A stretch of 64,000 nucleotides of DNA from DATBGZ01 sp036557785 (GTDB lineage: Bacteria; Actinomycetota; Actinomycetes; Mycobacteriales; Micromonosporaceae), in the NCBI GenBank assembly GCA_036557785.1, contig DATBGZ010000085.1, forward strand, positions 29,995 to 93,994. Direction: 5' to 3'. The notes beneath the pieces are model-generated. The model was not told the DNA's origin and did no database searches. It saw nothing but the letters and a program-made list of their open reading frames with translations. A program made the position numbers and the translations under genes. Shown piece by piece: positions 35,048 through 43,826 of the stretch (positions are counted from its first letter, which is position 1; the number at the start of each line of letters is the position of its first letter).

Positions 35048-35671
35048 ATGCCAGCAAGAACCCGTACCAGTTCGACCACCTTTGCGCTGGCCGTCGAGGC
35101 CGACGCGGAGCGGGGCTCGGCCGCGCAGCGGGATCGGCGACGGCGGATCCTGGAGGCGACCCTCGCCCTGGCGTCCAAGGGCGGGTACGACGCGGTGCAG
35201 ATGCGGGCCGTCGCCGAGAAGGCGGCCGTGGCCCTGGGCACGCTCTACCGGTACTTCCCCTCGAAGATTCACCTGCTCGTATCCGCGCTGGCGGTGGAGT
35301 TCGACCGCATCCAGGAAGGCATCGACCGCACACCCATCCCTGGCGAGACCGCGTACGACCGGACCGTCTTTGTGCTGGGTCGGATCACCCGGGTCATGCA
35401 GCGCGAGCCTCAGCTCACCGAGGCGATGACCCGGGCGTTCCTCTTCGCGGACCCGTCGGCGGCCGCCGAGGTGAACCTGGTCGGTCTGAAGATGGAGCAC
35501 ATGTTCACCAAGGCCATGCACGAGGGCGAGCCGAGCGCGGACGAGAAGGCGATCGCGCGTGTCATCGGCGACGTATGGCTGGCGAACCTCGTCGCCTGGG
35601 TCACCCGGCGCGCCTCCGCCAACGACGTCATCCACCACCTGGAGCTCGCCACCCGCCTGCTCGTGCGCTGA
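35048..35671 (+). CDS. kstR: TetR-family steroid regulator KstR
   Basis: A 207-aa TetR repressor. The N-terminal HTH (about residues 32-75) reads RRILEATLALASKGGYDAVQMRAVAEKAAVALGTLYRYFPSKIHLL, with the recognition helix ending TLYRYFPSK. The ligand domain has LTEAMTRAFLFADPSAAAEVN and VIGDVWLANLVAWVTRRAS. All are strongly like mycobacterial KstR, which binds TnnAACnnGTTnnA and is released by 3-oxo-cholestenoyl-CoA. The ATG at 35048 follows GAGAGGG. The nine matching boxes in this window, all beside steroid genes, support the assignment. A first 20-residue extension (PARTRTSSTTF) precedes the conserved start. Confidence 0.94.
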   Translation: MPARTRTSSTTFALAVEADAERGSAAQRDRRRRILEATLALASKGGYDAVQMRAVAEKAAVALGTLYRYFPSKIHLLVSALAVEFDRIQEGIDRTPIPGETAYDRTVFVLGRITRVMQREPQLTEAMTRAFLFADPSAAAEVNLVGLKMEHMFTKAMHEGEPSADEKAIARVIGDVWLANLVAWVTRRASANDVIHHLELATRLLVR

Positions 35672-35710
35672 GCACTTCCACGGCGGCACCCGCCGTACGT
35701 ACGGTGGGGC

Positions 35711-36799
35711 ATGGCCCGCGTCGCGCCACGGCTGTCCGGCCGCGCCACCAACCTCTCCGTGCTGGCGGCGCTCGTGCTGGTCTTCGCCACGGGGCTCGGC
35801 GCGGTCGCCACGGGCTCGCCGCGTGGCCGGTGGATCGTCATCGGCCACGGGCTCGGGGCATTTGCCCTCATCTTCCTGATCCCATGGAAGTCGATCGTGG
35901 TACGGCGGGGCTGGCTCCGGGCCCGAGCCACGCGCTGGGCGTCGCTGGCGCTCGTCGTGCTGGTGCTCGCCGTCATCGTGGCGGGCCTCTCCTCGGCGAC
36001 CGGCCTCGTGGTCTCGGTGGGCGGGTTCGAGACCCTGTGGTGGCACATCGCCATCGCGCTGGGGCTCGTGCCGCTGCTGTTGTTCCACCTCGTCACCCGG
36101 CCGGTACGCATCGTCCGGTCGCTGCGGCGCCCGGGGCACGCCGAGGTCGCCCGGCGTGACCAGCTCGGGCGGCGACGGACCCAACTCAATCGACGCGCGG
36201 CACTGCGCCTGGGCACGATCGCCGGCCTGGCCGCGGCCGCGTACCCGCTCAACGAGGTGGTTCTGCGGGTGGCCGGCGCTCCCGGCGGCAGGCGTCGGTT
36301 CACCGGATCGCATGAGGTCGTCTCAGCCGACCCGGCCGCAATACCCGCCACGATCTGGCTGGACGACGAGATCCCCATCATCGATGTCAGCGGATGGCGG
36401 CTCACCGTGGTGGACGGCACGGGAAGGCGCGAGCTGGGGCTGTCAGAGCTGGCCCGGCACGAGCAGACCGTACGGGCAGTGCTCGACTGCACCTCGGGGT
36501 GGTACGCGGAGCACGACTGGTCCGGGTGCCCCGTCTCGGCGCTGGTGAGCGCGCACCGGGGCGACCGCAGCCTCTACGTGCACTCGGTCACCGGCTACTG
36601 GATCCGCTTTCCGGTCGAGGAGGTCGACGAGCTTCTCCTGGCCACACAGGTCAGCGGCCAGCGGCTGCTGGTCGGGCATGGCTACCCGCTGCGGCTCGTC
36701 GCGCCCGGCCGGCGCGGCTACTGGTGGGTCAAGTGGGTGGACCGGATCGAACTGCAGGCCACCCCGGCGTGGTGGCAGCCGCCCTTCCCCGTGACCTGA
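35711..36799 (+). CDS. Membrane sulfite-oxidase-type molybdopterin oxidoreductase
   Basis: A 362-aa protein with an N-terminal membrane part: hydrophobic helices near residues 14-34, 42-60, 76-98 and 107-128, with a further one at about 167-183. A sulfite-oxidase-type molybdopterin domain follows (about 200-355). The likely Mo-ligand Cys260 lies in RAVLDCTSGWYAEHDWSG. The helix bundle contains His in IGHGLGAF, WWHIAIAL and LLFHLVTR, suggesting b-type heme. Such YedY-like or SorT-like proteins oxidise or reduce small S- or N-compounds; the substrate is unknown. It begins 39 bp after kstR but has its own RBS-poor start and no KstR box; a link to steroid metabolism is not evident. Confidence 0.78.
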   Translation: MARVAPRLSGRATNLSVLAALVLVFATGLGAVATGSPRGRWIVIGHGLGAFALIFLIPWKSIVVRRGWLRARATRWASLALVVLVLAVIVAGLSSATGLVVSVGGFETLWWHIAIALGLVPLLLFHLVTRPVRIVRSLRRPGHAEVARRDQLGRRRTQLNRRAALRLGTIAGLAAAAYPLNEVVLRVAGAPGGRRRFTGSHEVVSADPAAIPATIWLDDEIPIIDVSGWRLTVVDGTGRRELGLSELARHEQTVRAVLDCTSGWYAEHDWSGCPVSALVSAHRGDRSLYVHSVTGYWIRFPVEEVDELLLATQVSGQRLLVGHGYPLRLVAPGRRGYWWVKWVDRIELQATPAWWQPPFPVT

Positions 36800-36808
36800 C
36801 TCGACGCC

Positions 36809-37426
36809 TCAGCTCGACCAGGCGGGAGAGTGCAGCCACGGCTCGCGTAGGTCGAAGAACTCCAGTGGACCTATGGCGAGTGAGTTCAACTCGTCCATGT
36901 CGGCCTTGAGTTCGGGCGGTGGCTGCTTGCGTTCGCCCTCCCGCGCGGCGTCCTCGGTGGTGAAGTAGGCCGCGACGGTCAGCGTGCCGTCGCCGTGCGC
37001 GCAGGCCAGGGTACCGAGAACCTCGGGCCGGAAGGTCGCCAACTGTCCCCGATGGGCGCCCATGAGGTCACGGGCCCGACCGGGATCGGTGGCTGCGCCG
37101 CGCATCACCTGGACGAAGCGGGCCTGATCAGGATCGCCCGGCGTATCGACGAAGATATCGGACGTCTCGCGGAACGCCGGCGCATCGACGAACAGCTCGC
37201 GAAACGCGCGCCACCAGTGGTCCTGCTCGGGCCGGGCGCTGTGCTGGCGTGCCGACTCCGCCGAATCCCATCGACTTAAGGCGATGAAGCGCATGTCGTC
37301 GGTCACGCCCGCCGTGGAGCCGAGCCAACCCTGCGCACTCCGGGAGAGCTCCTTGATCCACACGTCGAGCTCGACATAGACGGGCTCGGTGTGGCGTACC
37401 CGGCCCTCGATCACCTGGACGAACAC
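36809..37426 (-). CDS. Duplicated antibiotic-biosynthesis-monooxygenase-like (dimeric alpha/beta barrel) protein
   Basis: A 205-aa protein apparently made of two ferredoxin-like repeats. The first half has FVQVIEGRVRHTEPVYVELDVWIKEL and MRFIALSRWDSAESARQHSARPEQDHWW; the second has RFVQVMRGAATDPGRARDLMGAHRGQL and LTVAAYFTTEDAAREGERKQPP. Both fit the ABM/EthD-like stress-barrel fold. Such proteins are heme-degrading, monooxygenase or unknown; no catalytic residues can be assigned. It starts at ATG 37426 and converges on the molybdopterin gene with a 9-bp gap. Confidence 0.65.
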   Translation of the reverse strand: MFVQVIEGRVRHTEPVYVELDVWIKELSRSAQGWLGSTAGVTDDMRFIALSRWDSAESARQHSARPEQDHWWRAFRELFVDAPAFRETSDIFVDTPGDPDQARFVQVMRGAATDPGRARDLMGAHRGQLATFRPEVLGTLACAHGDGTLTVAAYFTTEDAAREGERKQPPPELKADMDELNSLAIGPLEFFDLREPWLHSPAWSS

Positions 37427-37523
37427 CGCGACCCCCTTCGCGCAGGCTGACCACCCGACGCTACCCCGCCCCGGTCCCGCGTACCGCCGGTTCGGTCGCG
37501 GGCTCCCGTCCCCGAGCCGACCG

Positions 37524-39299
37524 TCACTGCCGTTGCGCCGACCAGGGGCCCGTGGCGTCGCTGCAGACCGGGGCGTTGTAGGTGCCCGACATCGTGTTGC
37601 CGTTGGTGCTGACCTGACCGGTGTAGGTGATCGTCCGCTCTCCCTGCACCGCGCCGAACGTGATGGTCTTCCCGTTGAGCTGGCCGGTCACTGTGCCCTG
37701 CGTGATGCACGGGGTTCCCGTGACCTGGATCGTCCCGGCGAGGGTGTTGCCGGTCTGCGTCCAGGTGAGCGTGAAGGTTCCGTCCGTGTAGTCGTCCTCC
37801 GGGTTCGGGTCGTGCCAGGTGCCCTTCCACGTGCCGGACAGCGTCTTCTTCTTGCAGAAGTCGTCGAGGGAGACGCCAGTGACGCTGCCGCCGGCATCCT
37901 CGGCGTCGCCGGCCACGCCGAGCAGGATGCTCTGCCCGGGCAGGGTCAGCGGGGGTGGCTGGACCTGCGTCCCATCAGGACAGTCACAGCCGGCGTCGCG
38001 GTGGCAGTAGGTGGACTGGCCCTGGACCAGATAGTCGTTTCCGGCGCCGTCCGAGATCCGCGCACTGCCATCAATGACCACGAGGATGACGTCGGCCGTG
38101 GCGTTGAGCTGGTACAGGTTGGTCGCGTGGTTGAACGCCCCCACCTGCACAGCAGAGCCGTTGTCCACGTTCTCCACCTCGGGCGAGGGCATCCACGGCG
38201 GGATCGCCGGGCCCTGCATGTCCCACGGGTCGCCCCGCGACTTGTCCCGCGCGAACCCGGAGGCCCACAGGTTCTGGAAGGTGTCGCCGTTGCCGCCCGC
38301 CACGTCGAAGGCGTCCTCGTTGTCGGTGGCGTTGAGGATCGGGATCAGCTTCGACCACACGTCGCCGCCGGCCTGGGCCAGTTGCGAGTAGAAGCCGACC
38401 GCGTCATAGGCCCGGGTGAAGACCGGTACGTCCGGAAACATCAGGTACTGCAACCAGTTGCCCCCCGCGACCTGGTGGCCGTCCGGGTAGAGCGCGTCGC
38501 CGACCCACTCCGCCTCGCCCTCGATGATCCACGATGCCGCCGGCGACACGACGTGCCCGCTGTACTGCGCCTGGAAGCAGTGCCAGACCTCGTGTGCCAT
38601 CGTCTGAGCCAGGTCGTCGCCGAGCAGCGCGTCGCCCTTGGCGGCGACGATGATCTCGCACCGCGTCGGGGCGCCCTGCTGCAGACCATTGCTGTCGAGC
38701 ACCATCGTCGCGGCGAGGTCCTTCGCTTCCTGGGTCTGGCCCACGTACGCCTTGAGGTCCAGAGTCAGCGTCTTGCCGTTCAGCTTCGCCGCGATGTCCC
38801 CAGCGATCTGCATCGCCAACTGCGTGTAGAAGAAGTCGCTGCGCAGCGGGGTCGCCCGGGCCAGGACCGCGGGTGCCGCGTTGACATGAGCCGGCGCCTG
38901 CGCGAGACCCGCGCGCGCGGTCCCCCCGTTGAGCGCCGCCAGCTCCGGCAGGAGCGCGACGGCCGCGTCGCGCTGAGCCTGCGTGATGTCGGCCCAGTGC
39001 ACGGTCAGCCACCGCAGCGCGAATGTCCCGTCGGGCATCACACCCGGGTCACCCGCCGGCACGGTCACGCCGGGCAGTGGGCCGAAGGTCAGCGCGAACG
39101 CCTGCAGGGCGGTCTGGGTCGAGACGGTGCCGTCCGGCTTGATCTGGCTGAGCACCGACGTCCAGGCGGGGCTCAGCGGCTGCGCGGCCGGAGCCGGGCC
39201 GGAGCTCGTCGGGCCGGGCGCCGGCGACGAGCCATGACACGCCGTGGCGAGCATCAGTACGCCGACCGCGACCGCCGCCGCACGCAGAACCGCTCTCAT
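37524..39299 (-). CDS. Secreted lipoprotein with zinc-metallopeptidase motif
   Basis: A 591-aa lipoprotein. The signal peptide RAVLRAAAVAVGVLMLATAC ends at lipobox Cys21, followed by a Pro/Ser/Ala-rich tether. A gluzincin-type HEVWH motif (HExxH, residues 236-240) with downstream glutamates in IIEGEAEW (260-264) indicates a zinc peptidase domain at about 150-400. The last 110 residues form a beta-rich domain (LSGTWKGTWHDPNPEDDYTDGTFTLTWTQTGNTLAG...NGNTMSGTYNAP), like lipocalin-type domains of secreted proteins. I do not recognise the family. ATG 39299 is preferred over GTG 39308 because it gives a normal signal peptide. It is outside the sugar operon, 130 bp beyond that operon's terminal hairpin. 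Confidence 0.7.
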   Translation of the reverse strand: MRAVLRAAAVAVGVLMLATACHGSSPAPGPTSSGPAPAAQPLSPAWTSVLSQIKPDGTVSTQTALQAFALTFGPLPGVTVPAGDPGVMPDGTFALRWLTVHWADITQAQRDAAVALLPELAALNGGTARAGLAQAPAHVNAAPAVLARATPLRSDFFYTQLAMQIAGDIAAKLNGKTLTLDLKAYVGQTQEAKDLAATMVLDSNGLQQGAPTRCEIIVAAKGDALLGDDLAQTMAHEVWHCFQAQYSGHVVSPAASWIIEGEAEWVGDALYPDGHQVAGGNWLQYLMFPDVPVFTRAYDAVGFYSQLAQAGGDVWSKLIPILNATDNEDAFDVAGGNGDTFQNLWASGFARDKSRGDPWDMQGPAIPPWMPSPEVENVDNGSAVQVGAFNHATNLYQLNATADVILVVIDGSARISDGAGNDYLVQGQSTYCHRDAGCDCPDGTQVQPPPLTLPGQSILLGVAGDAEDAGGSVTGVSLDDFCKKKTLSGTWKGTWHDPNPEDDYTDGTFTLTWTQTGNTLAGTIQVTGTPCITQGTVTGQLNGKTITFGAVQGERTITYTGQVSTNGNTMSGTYNAPVCSDATGPWSAQRQ

Positions 39300-39390
39300 C
39301 ACCGTCACCCACTCCGCCCGACCACCGATACCTGCCCGGCACGGTAGGTCCAGACGGCGAGGGAGGAATCGGGGGTTTCCCCATGGTTGG

Positions 39391-39426
39391 CCGGGGACGG
39401 TGGGTGCGGCGCCCCACCGTCCCCGG
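39391..39426 (-). terminator. Strong hairpin after the sugar-uptake operon
   Basis: CCGGGGACGGTGGG pairs perfectly with CCCACCGTCCCCGG around an 8-base loop, 12 bp beyond the stop codon of the glucanase-like gene. There is no T-run, as is usual for GC-rich actinomycete terminators. Confidence 0.75.
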
Positions 39427-39438
39427 AGTGGCGGGGAG

Positions 39439-41076
39439 TCAGCTCAGGGACATGGTCTCCATCGACAGGTAGGTCTTCGCCGCCCAGGAGGCCGGATCGT
39501 CGGCGAAGTGCGACTGCAGGCCTCCGTTGTTCAGCGCGTTGTCGAGCGAGGCCATGATCATGGACTGGTCGAGCACGAGGTACCGGTGGCCCACGGCGCC
39601 CGTGGTCGGGTTGACCGCGTCGAAGAAGCCGCCGACCCCGTAGCTGTCCGGGTAGAGCTGCCGCAGCGCGACGATGTTCGCGTACGCCTGCTGCGGCACG
39701 ACATCCAGCGCGAGGAACGAGGCGTGCGGGGTGACCACGTCCTCGGACGCGCAGGCGTAGCACTGCGACAACGCCAGGTTGGGGTTGTTCTCGTCCGCGC
39801 CGCCCCCGAAGTACGGGAACGTCAGGCCCTCGACGCCGTACCCGCCGTACCCACCCGAGTCATCGGGTGTGCTCGACGGCGACATGCCCCAGACCGGCTG
39901 GTGCAGCTGCTCGGTCTCGTACTTGATCTGCAGTTGCGCCGTCCGCACGTCGGCCAGCCCGAAGCTGTGCGGCCCCCACCTGGTCTCCGGCACCACCTGG
40001 GCGGCCATCAGCGCCTCGAACATGCCACCGGCCCAGGTCGGGATGTAGGTGAGGTCGGAGCCCGGGTACGTGTAGTGGCCCTCCCACACATCGAAGACCT
40101 TGCCCGACTGCGGGTCGGTGTACTTCTGCCAGTACCCACCCACTGGATACTGCCCCTGCCACGAGAAGTCCGGGTCGGTCACCTGGCAGTCGTCGTAGGG
40201 CGCCTTGGGCGGCAGCGTGCGCCAGGTGCGCCACCACACGTCGCCGGGCATCTGGTGCAGCCCCATGCCGATGTAGGCGGAGATCCGCGGATCGCTGTAG
40301 AACGCCCCGTTGTGGTAGTAGTGCGTCCAGTTGTCGCCCTCGTCCGGCGGCAGCCCGACGTAGTAGCCGCCGAACATCTGGCCGGTGGGCTGGTTGCCCA
40401 CGATGTCGGGGTTGACGTTGCAGTGCGTCTGCGCCCGGCCGTCGTAGAACAGGCCGAAGTCCATCGGCGCCACCATGCTGTTGATGAGGCCACGCAGCTC
40501 CGGCAGGGCATCGCGGGCAACGATCAGCCCGGAGGCGTACCAGCCGTTGTCCACTTGGGACACGAAGGAACAGTTGTCGAATGCCGGCGCGGCATCGGCC
40601 GGACAGTCGACGTCACCGGGGTTGCGCAGGACCTGGCCGTTGGCTGTGTCGTACCACTGCAGGAGGAACCCGTGGTCGCGCCGCAGGTCGCTTACCGTGG
40701 TCAACAGGTTGCGGACCCGGGCGCGCTCCTCGGGGCGGCCGATGAGCTTGAGATCGGCCGCCGCGACCACGGCCCAGAGGTAGACGCCGACGTTCGAGGC
40801 AGACGTGTACCGCCCGAGGCTCGTCGGCGTGGTCGAGCCGCCGGCGTACGTAAGGTTGTCCATCGGCAGCCCGGTCGCGGGATCGAGATCTGCCTTGTAG
40901 AAGTTCCACGTGTCGCGGGCGATCCGCAGCAGGTCGGCCTTTTGCGCGGCGGACAGACCGGCCGTCTTGGCCAGCGTCGCGGCCGATGGCGAGGCGACGC
41001 CGGCGGCCGCCGTCGCCGACAGACCGGCGACGAGGGCCAGCGGTAACGCGACCGCCAGTACTTTGAGCGTCCTCAT
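39439..41076 (-). CDS. Secreted glucanase-like enzyme (glycoamylase/GH144-type fold)
   Basis: A 545-aa exported protein with a Sec signal peptide (MRTLKVLAVALPLALVAGLSATAAAG). The mature part has DTWNFYKADLDPATGLPMDNL, TSASNVGVYLWAVVAAADLKLI, an aromatic-rich WTHYYHNGAFYSDPRISAYIGMGL, and LDQSMIMASLDNALNNGGLQ near the end. These are typical of the alpha/alpha-barrel family of putative glucoamylases, of which GH144 endo-beta-1,2-glucanases are characterised members. It may depolymerise an extracellular glucan for the linked ABC importer. Its ATG overlaps the upstream ATPase stop (ATGA), so it is the last gene of the operon. The substrate is not proven. Confidence 0.75.
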   Translation of the reverse strand: MRTLKVLAVALPLALVAGLSATAAAGVASPSAATLAKTAGLSAAQKADLLRIARDTWNFYKADLDPATGLPMDNLTYAGGSTTPTSLGRYTSASNVGVYLWAVVAAADLKLIGRPEERARVRNLLTTVSDLRRDHGFLLQWYDTANGQVLRNPGDVDCPADAAPAFDNCSFVSQVDNGWYASGLIVARDALPELRGLINSMVAPMDFGLFYDGRAQTHCNVNPDIVGNQPTGQMFGGYYVGLPPDEGDNWTHYYHNGAFYSDPRISAYIGMGLHQMPGDVWWRTWRTLPPKAPYDDCQVTDPDFSWQGQYPVGGYWQKYTDPQSGKVFDVWEGHYTYPGSDLTYIPTWAGGMFEALMAAQVVPETRWGPHSFGLADVRTAQLQIKYETEQLHQPVWGMSPSSTPDDSGGYGGYGVEGLTFPYFGGGADENNPNLALSQCYACASEDVVTPHASFLALDVVPQQAYANIVALRQLYPDSYGVGGFFDAVNPTTGAVGHRYLVLDQSMIMASLDNALNNGGLQSHFADDPASWAAKTYLSMETMSLS

Positions 41077-41897
41077 GTGTCTTCCCTCCTCATAGGACGG
41101 GATGCCGCGAACGCCGGAACGGCGTCCAGCAGCTGGACGGTGTACGGGTGTTGTGGCTGCTGCATGACCTGCCGGGTGGGTCCGTACTCGACAACCCGCC
41201 CCTGGTTGAGCACGAGGATCTCGTCGGTGACCACCCGGGCGGAGAGCAGGTCGTGCGTGATATAGACCAGGCTGATGCCGCGTTGTGCCCGCAACGCGGA
41301 CAGCAGCCCGAGCACGCCAGCGCGCATCGACACATCGAGCATCGAGACCGGCTCGTCGGCGACGATCAGTCCCGGGTCGCAGGCGAGCGCACGGGCGATG
41401 ACGACCCGCTGCCGCTGGCCGCCGGAGAGCTGATGGGGCAGCTTTCCGGCGAACTGGGCGGTCGGCGTCAGCCCGACCGTCTCCAGCAGCTCGTGCACGC
41501 GGGCCCGGGTCGCCGCGGCCGACATGCGCAGGAAGTTCCGGCACGGTCGCGCGACGGCGTACTCGACGGTGTGCAAGGGGTTCAGGGCACCGTACGGGTC
41601 CTGGAACACCATCTGCACCTGACGGTGATAGCGGCGCAGGTCGCCACCGCGCAGCCCGTGGACCGCGGTGGCTCCAAATTGGACAGTTCCGGACGTGGGC
41701 CGGTCGGTGCCCGTGATGATGCGGGCCAGCGTGCTCTTCCCGCTGCCGCTGGCGCCGACGAGCCCCACGGCGGCCCCGGGGGCGACGGAGAACGAGACGC
41801 CATCGACGGCCGTGACGTGGTGCCGCCCCGTCCGGTCCCGGACGGCGTAGACCCTGCGGACCTCGGTCAGCACGAGCTGCGGCACGTCACCCGACAT
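41073..41897 (-). CDS. ABC transporter ATPase (OppF/DppF-type)
   Basis: A 274-aa ABC ATPase with Walker A GASGSGKST (about residues 45-53), signature LSGGQRQRV near 155, Walker B LIVADEPVSMLD and the H-loop YITHDL. It is of the second-ATPase type of oligopeptide/oligosaccharide importers. The ATG at 41897 follows GGAGGTGG and lies inside the end of the upstream ATPase gene. The two ATPases would form the nucleotide-binding heterodimer under the two permeases. A longer frame to 41942 lacks an RBS. Confidence 0.9.
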   Translation of the reverse strand: MSGDVPQLVLTEVRRVYAVRDRTGRHHVTAVDGVSFSVAPGAAVGLVGASGSGKSTLARIITGTDRPTSGTVQFGATAVHGLRGGDLRRYHRQVQMVFQDPYGALNPLHTVEYAVARPCRNFLRMSAAATRARVHELLETVGLTPTAQFAGKLPHQLSGGQRQRVVIARALACDPGLIVADEPVSMLDVSMRAGVLGLLSALRAQRGISLVYITHDLLSARVVTDEILVLNQGRVVEYGPTRQVMQQPQHPYTVQLLDAVPAFAASRPMRREDT

Positions 41898-42894
41898 GGC
41901 CCACCTCCACAACCGGGGCCCGCTGCGCGCGGGCCCGGACATGGCACGCGCCCACCCCCGCGCCCAGCGGCGTCAGAGCGGGATTCACGCGGATGCAGAT
42001 CTCCTCGGCCAGCGGGCAGCGCGGCGCGAACGCGCACCCCGCCGCGGGCTGCGACAGATCCGGTGGCGTGCCGGGGATGCCGTGCAGCTCGACGCTGTCC
42101 GCGCGGGGGTCGCCGTAGCAGCCGAGCAGCGCCTCGGTGTACGGGTGGTGCTCACCGTGCGCCAATTCGGTCGACGGTTGGTCCTCGACGATCCGGCCCG
42201 CGTACATCACGAGCACGCGATCGGTGGTGTTCAGGACGACGCCGAGGTCATGGCTGATGAGGATCGCGGTGAAGCCGTGGTCGCGCTGCAGGTCCTTGAT
42301 GGTCTGCAGCACCGCCTGCTGGACCACGACGTCCAGTGCGGTCGTCGGTTCGTCGAAGACGATCAGACGCGGCCGCAGCGCCAGGGCGAGCGCGATCGCG
42401 ACGCGCTGGCGCATGCCCCCGGAGAGCTCGTGCGGGTAGCGGCGCAGTACGGTCGCATCGAGGCGCACCTGCTCGAGCAGGCGTGCGCCGACCTCACGCG
42501 CCGCGGACAACCGCGTGGCTTCGCCGGGTCGGCCGTGGGCCCGCAGCACATCACCGAAGTGACGCTCGATCGTGCGCACCGGGTTCAGCGCGTTCATGCC
42601 GCTCTGCAGGACGAGCGCGACGCCGTTGCGGCGTGAGCGACGCAACCGCTCGCCCGACAGCGCCGCGATGTCGGTGCCGTCGAACCGGATCAGCCCCGAG
42701 GTGAGCCGAGCCGGCGGACGCAGCATCCGGGTCAGCGCGAAGCCGAGCGTCGTCTTGCCGCACCCGGACTCGCCGACCAGACCGACGAACTCCCCTTGCC
42801 CGATCTCGAGGTCGACGTCACGCACGGACCAGATCCGCGCGCCCCGGCTGGGCTCGTAGACGACGTTGACGCCGCGCGCCTCCAGCAGGGCCAT
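41887..42894 (-). CDS. ABC transporter ATPase (OppD/DppD-type)
   Basis: A 335-aa ABC ATPase with Walker A GESGCGKTT, signature LSGGMRQRVA, Walker B LIVFDEPTTALD, H-loop LISHDLG and a C-terminal oligopeptide-transporter domain with the Cys-containing CAFAPRCPLAEEIC...GACH cluster (four cysteines), typical of OppD. The ATG at 42894 overlaps the permease stop (TGATG). Together with the next ATPase it powers the importer. Frames upstream to 43710 are shadows of the permease. Confidence 0.9.
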   Translation of the reverse strand: MALLEARGVNVVYEPSRGARIWSVRDVDLEIGQGEFVGLVGESGCGKTTLGFALTRMLRPPARLTSGLIRFDGTDIAALSGERLRRSRRNGVALVLQSGMNALNPVRTIERHFGDVLRAHGRPGEATRLSAAREVGARLLEQVRLDATVLRRYPHELSGGMRQRVAIALALALRPRLIVFDEPTTALDVVVQQAVLQTIKDLQRDHGFTAILISHDLGVVLNTTDRVLVMYAGRIVEDQPSTELAHGEHHPYTEALLGCYGDPRADSVELHGIPGTPPDLSQPAAGCAFAPRCPLAEEICIRVNPALTPLGAGVGACHVRARAQRAPVVEVGHVG

Positions 42895-43826
42895 CACTTC
42901 TCCCGCAGGCGTGGGTTGGAGAGCGCATCGATGCCGAAGTTGATCAGCGTGAACGACGTCGCGAGCAGCGCGATCGCCAGGCCGGGCGCGAAGACCAGCA
43001 CCCACTGCCCCGTGAGCAACGCGTTCTGCTGCTGGGCGTAGTAGAGGATGGTGCCCCAGCTCACCGTGCTTGGGTTGCCGAGCCCGAGGAACTCCAGGCT
43101 CGCCTCGGCCATCACGGCAGCGGTGGCCGCGCCGAAGAAGCTGCCGGCCACCAGCGAGGTCATGTTCGGCAGGATCTCCCGGAAGACGACCCGGGGCAGC
43201 CGCTCGCCGGCCAGCAGCGACGCCGAGACGAACTCGCGGGTACGCAGGGTCTTCGCCTGACTGCGGATGACCCGCGCGCCGTACGCCCAGCCGGTGAACG
43301 CGACGACCAGCACGATCGTCCACACCGACCGGCTCGGCAGGTATGCGGCGAGCACGATCATCAGTGGCAGCCCTGGTAGCACCAGGGTGAGGTTGGTGAC
43401 GAAGCTGAGCAGGTCGTCGACGACCCCGGGCCGATACCCGGCGATGAGACCGACCACCACCGCGAAGACGGTGGCCGCCGCGCCGGCGAGCAGGCCCACG
43501 AGCAACGAGACCCGCGCGCCGTAGAGCATCTGCGAGAAGACGTCCTGCCCGTTGCCCGTGGTGCCGAACCAGTTGCTGGCGCTCGGGTCCGAGTAGGGCT
43601 TGAAATCGGTCGATGTCGGCGAGTGCGGGGCGAGGAGCGGAGCGAACAGCGCGATGATGATGTTCGCGGCGAGGATGACCAGCCCGATGCGCGCCTTTCC
43701 GTTGGCCCACAGCGTGCCCAACGCCCGGCCCAGGAACCGCAGTGGCCCGATCGCGACCGGCACCGACGCGGTGGCGGGTGGCCCGGGCGGCGCCGAGGGT
43801 TTCATCGATGGCGTGATGGTCGTCAT
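42894..43826 (-). CDS. ABC transporter permease (DppC-type)
   Basis: A 310-aa inner-membrane permease with about six helices. An N-terminal tail (Pro-rich, 1-30) is followed by IGLVILAANIIIALFAPLLAP, the periplasmic DWFGTTGNGQDVFSQ-like segment, and the cytoplasmic EAA loop ASLLAGERLPRVVFREILPNM near residue 195-215. It belongs to family-5 oligopeptide/oligosaccharide importers. The ATG at 43826 overlaps the stop of the DppB-type gene (43823) in ATGA. Confidence 0.9.
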   Translation of the reverse strand: MTTITPSMKPSAPPGPPATASVPVAIGPLRFLGRALGTLWANGKARIGLVILAANIIIALFAPLLAPHSPTSTDFKPYSDPSASNWFGTTGNGQDVFSQMLYGARVSLLVGLLAGAAATVFAVVVGLIAGYRPGVVDDLLSFVTNLTLVLPGLPLMIVLAAYLPSRSVWTIVLVVAFTGWAYGARVIRSQAKTLRTREFVSASLLAGERLPRVVFREILPNMTSLVAGSFFGAATAAVMAEASLEFLGLGNPSTVSWGTILYYAQQQNALLTGQWVLVFAPGLAIALLATSFTLINFGIDALSNPRLREK

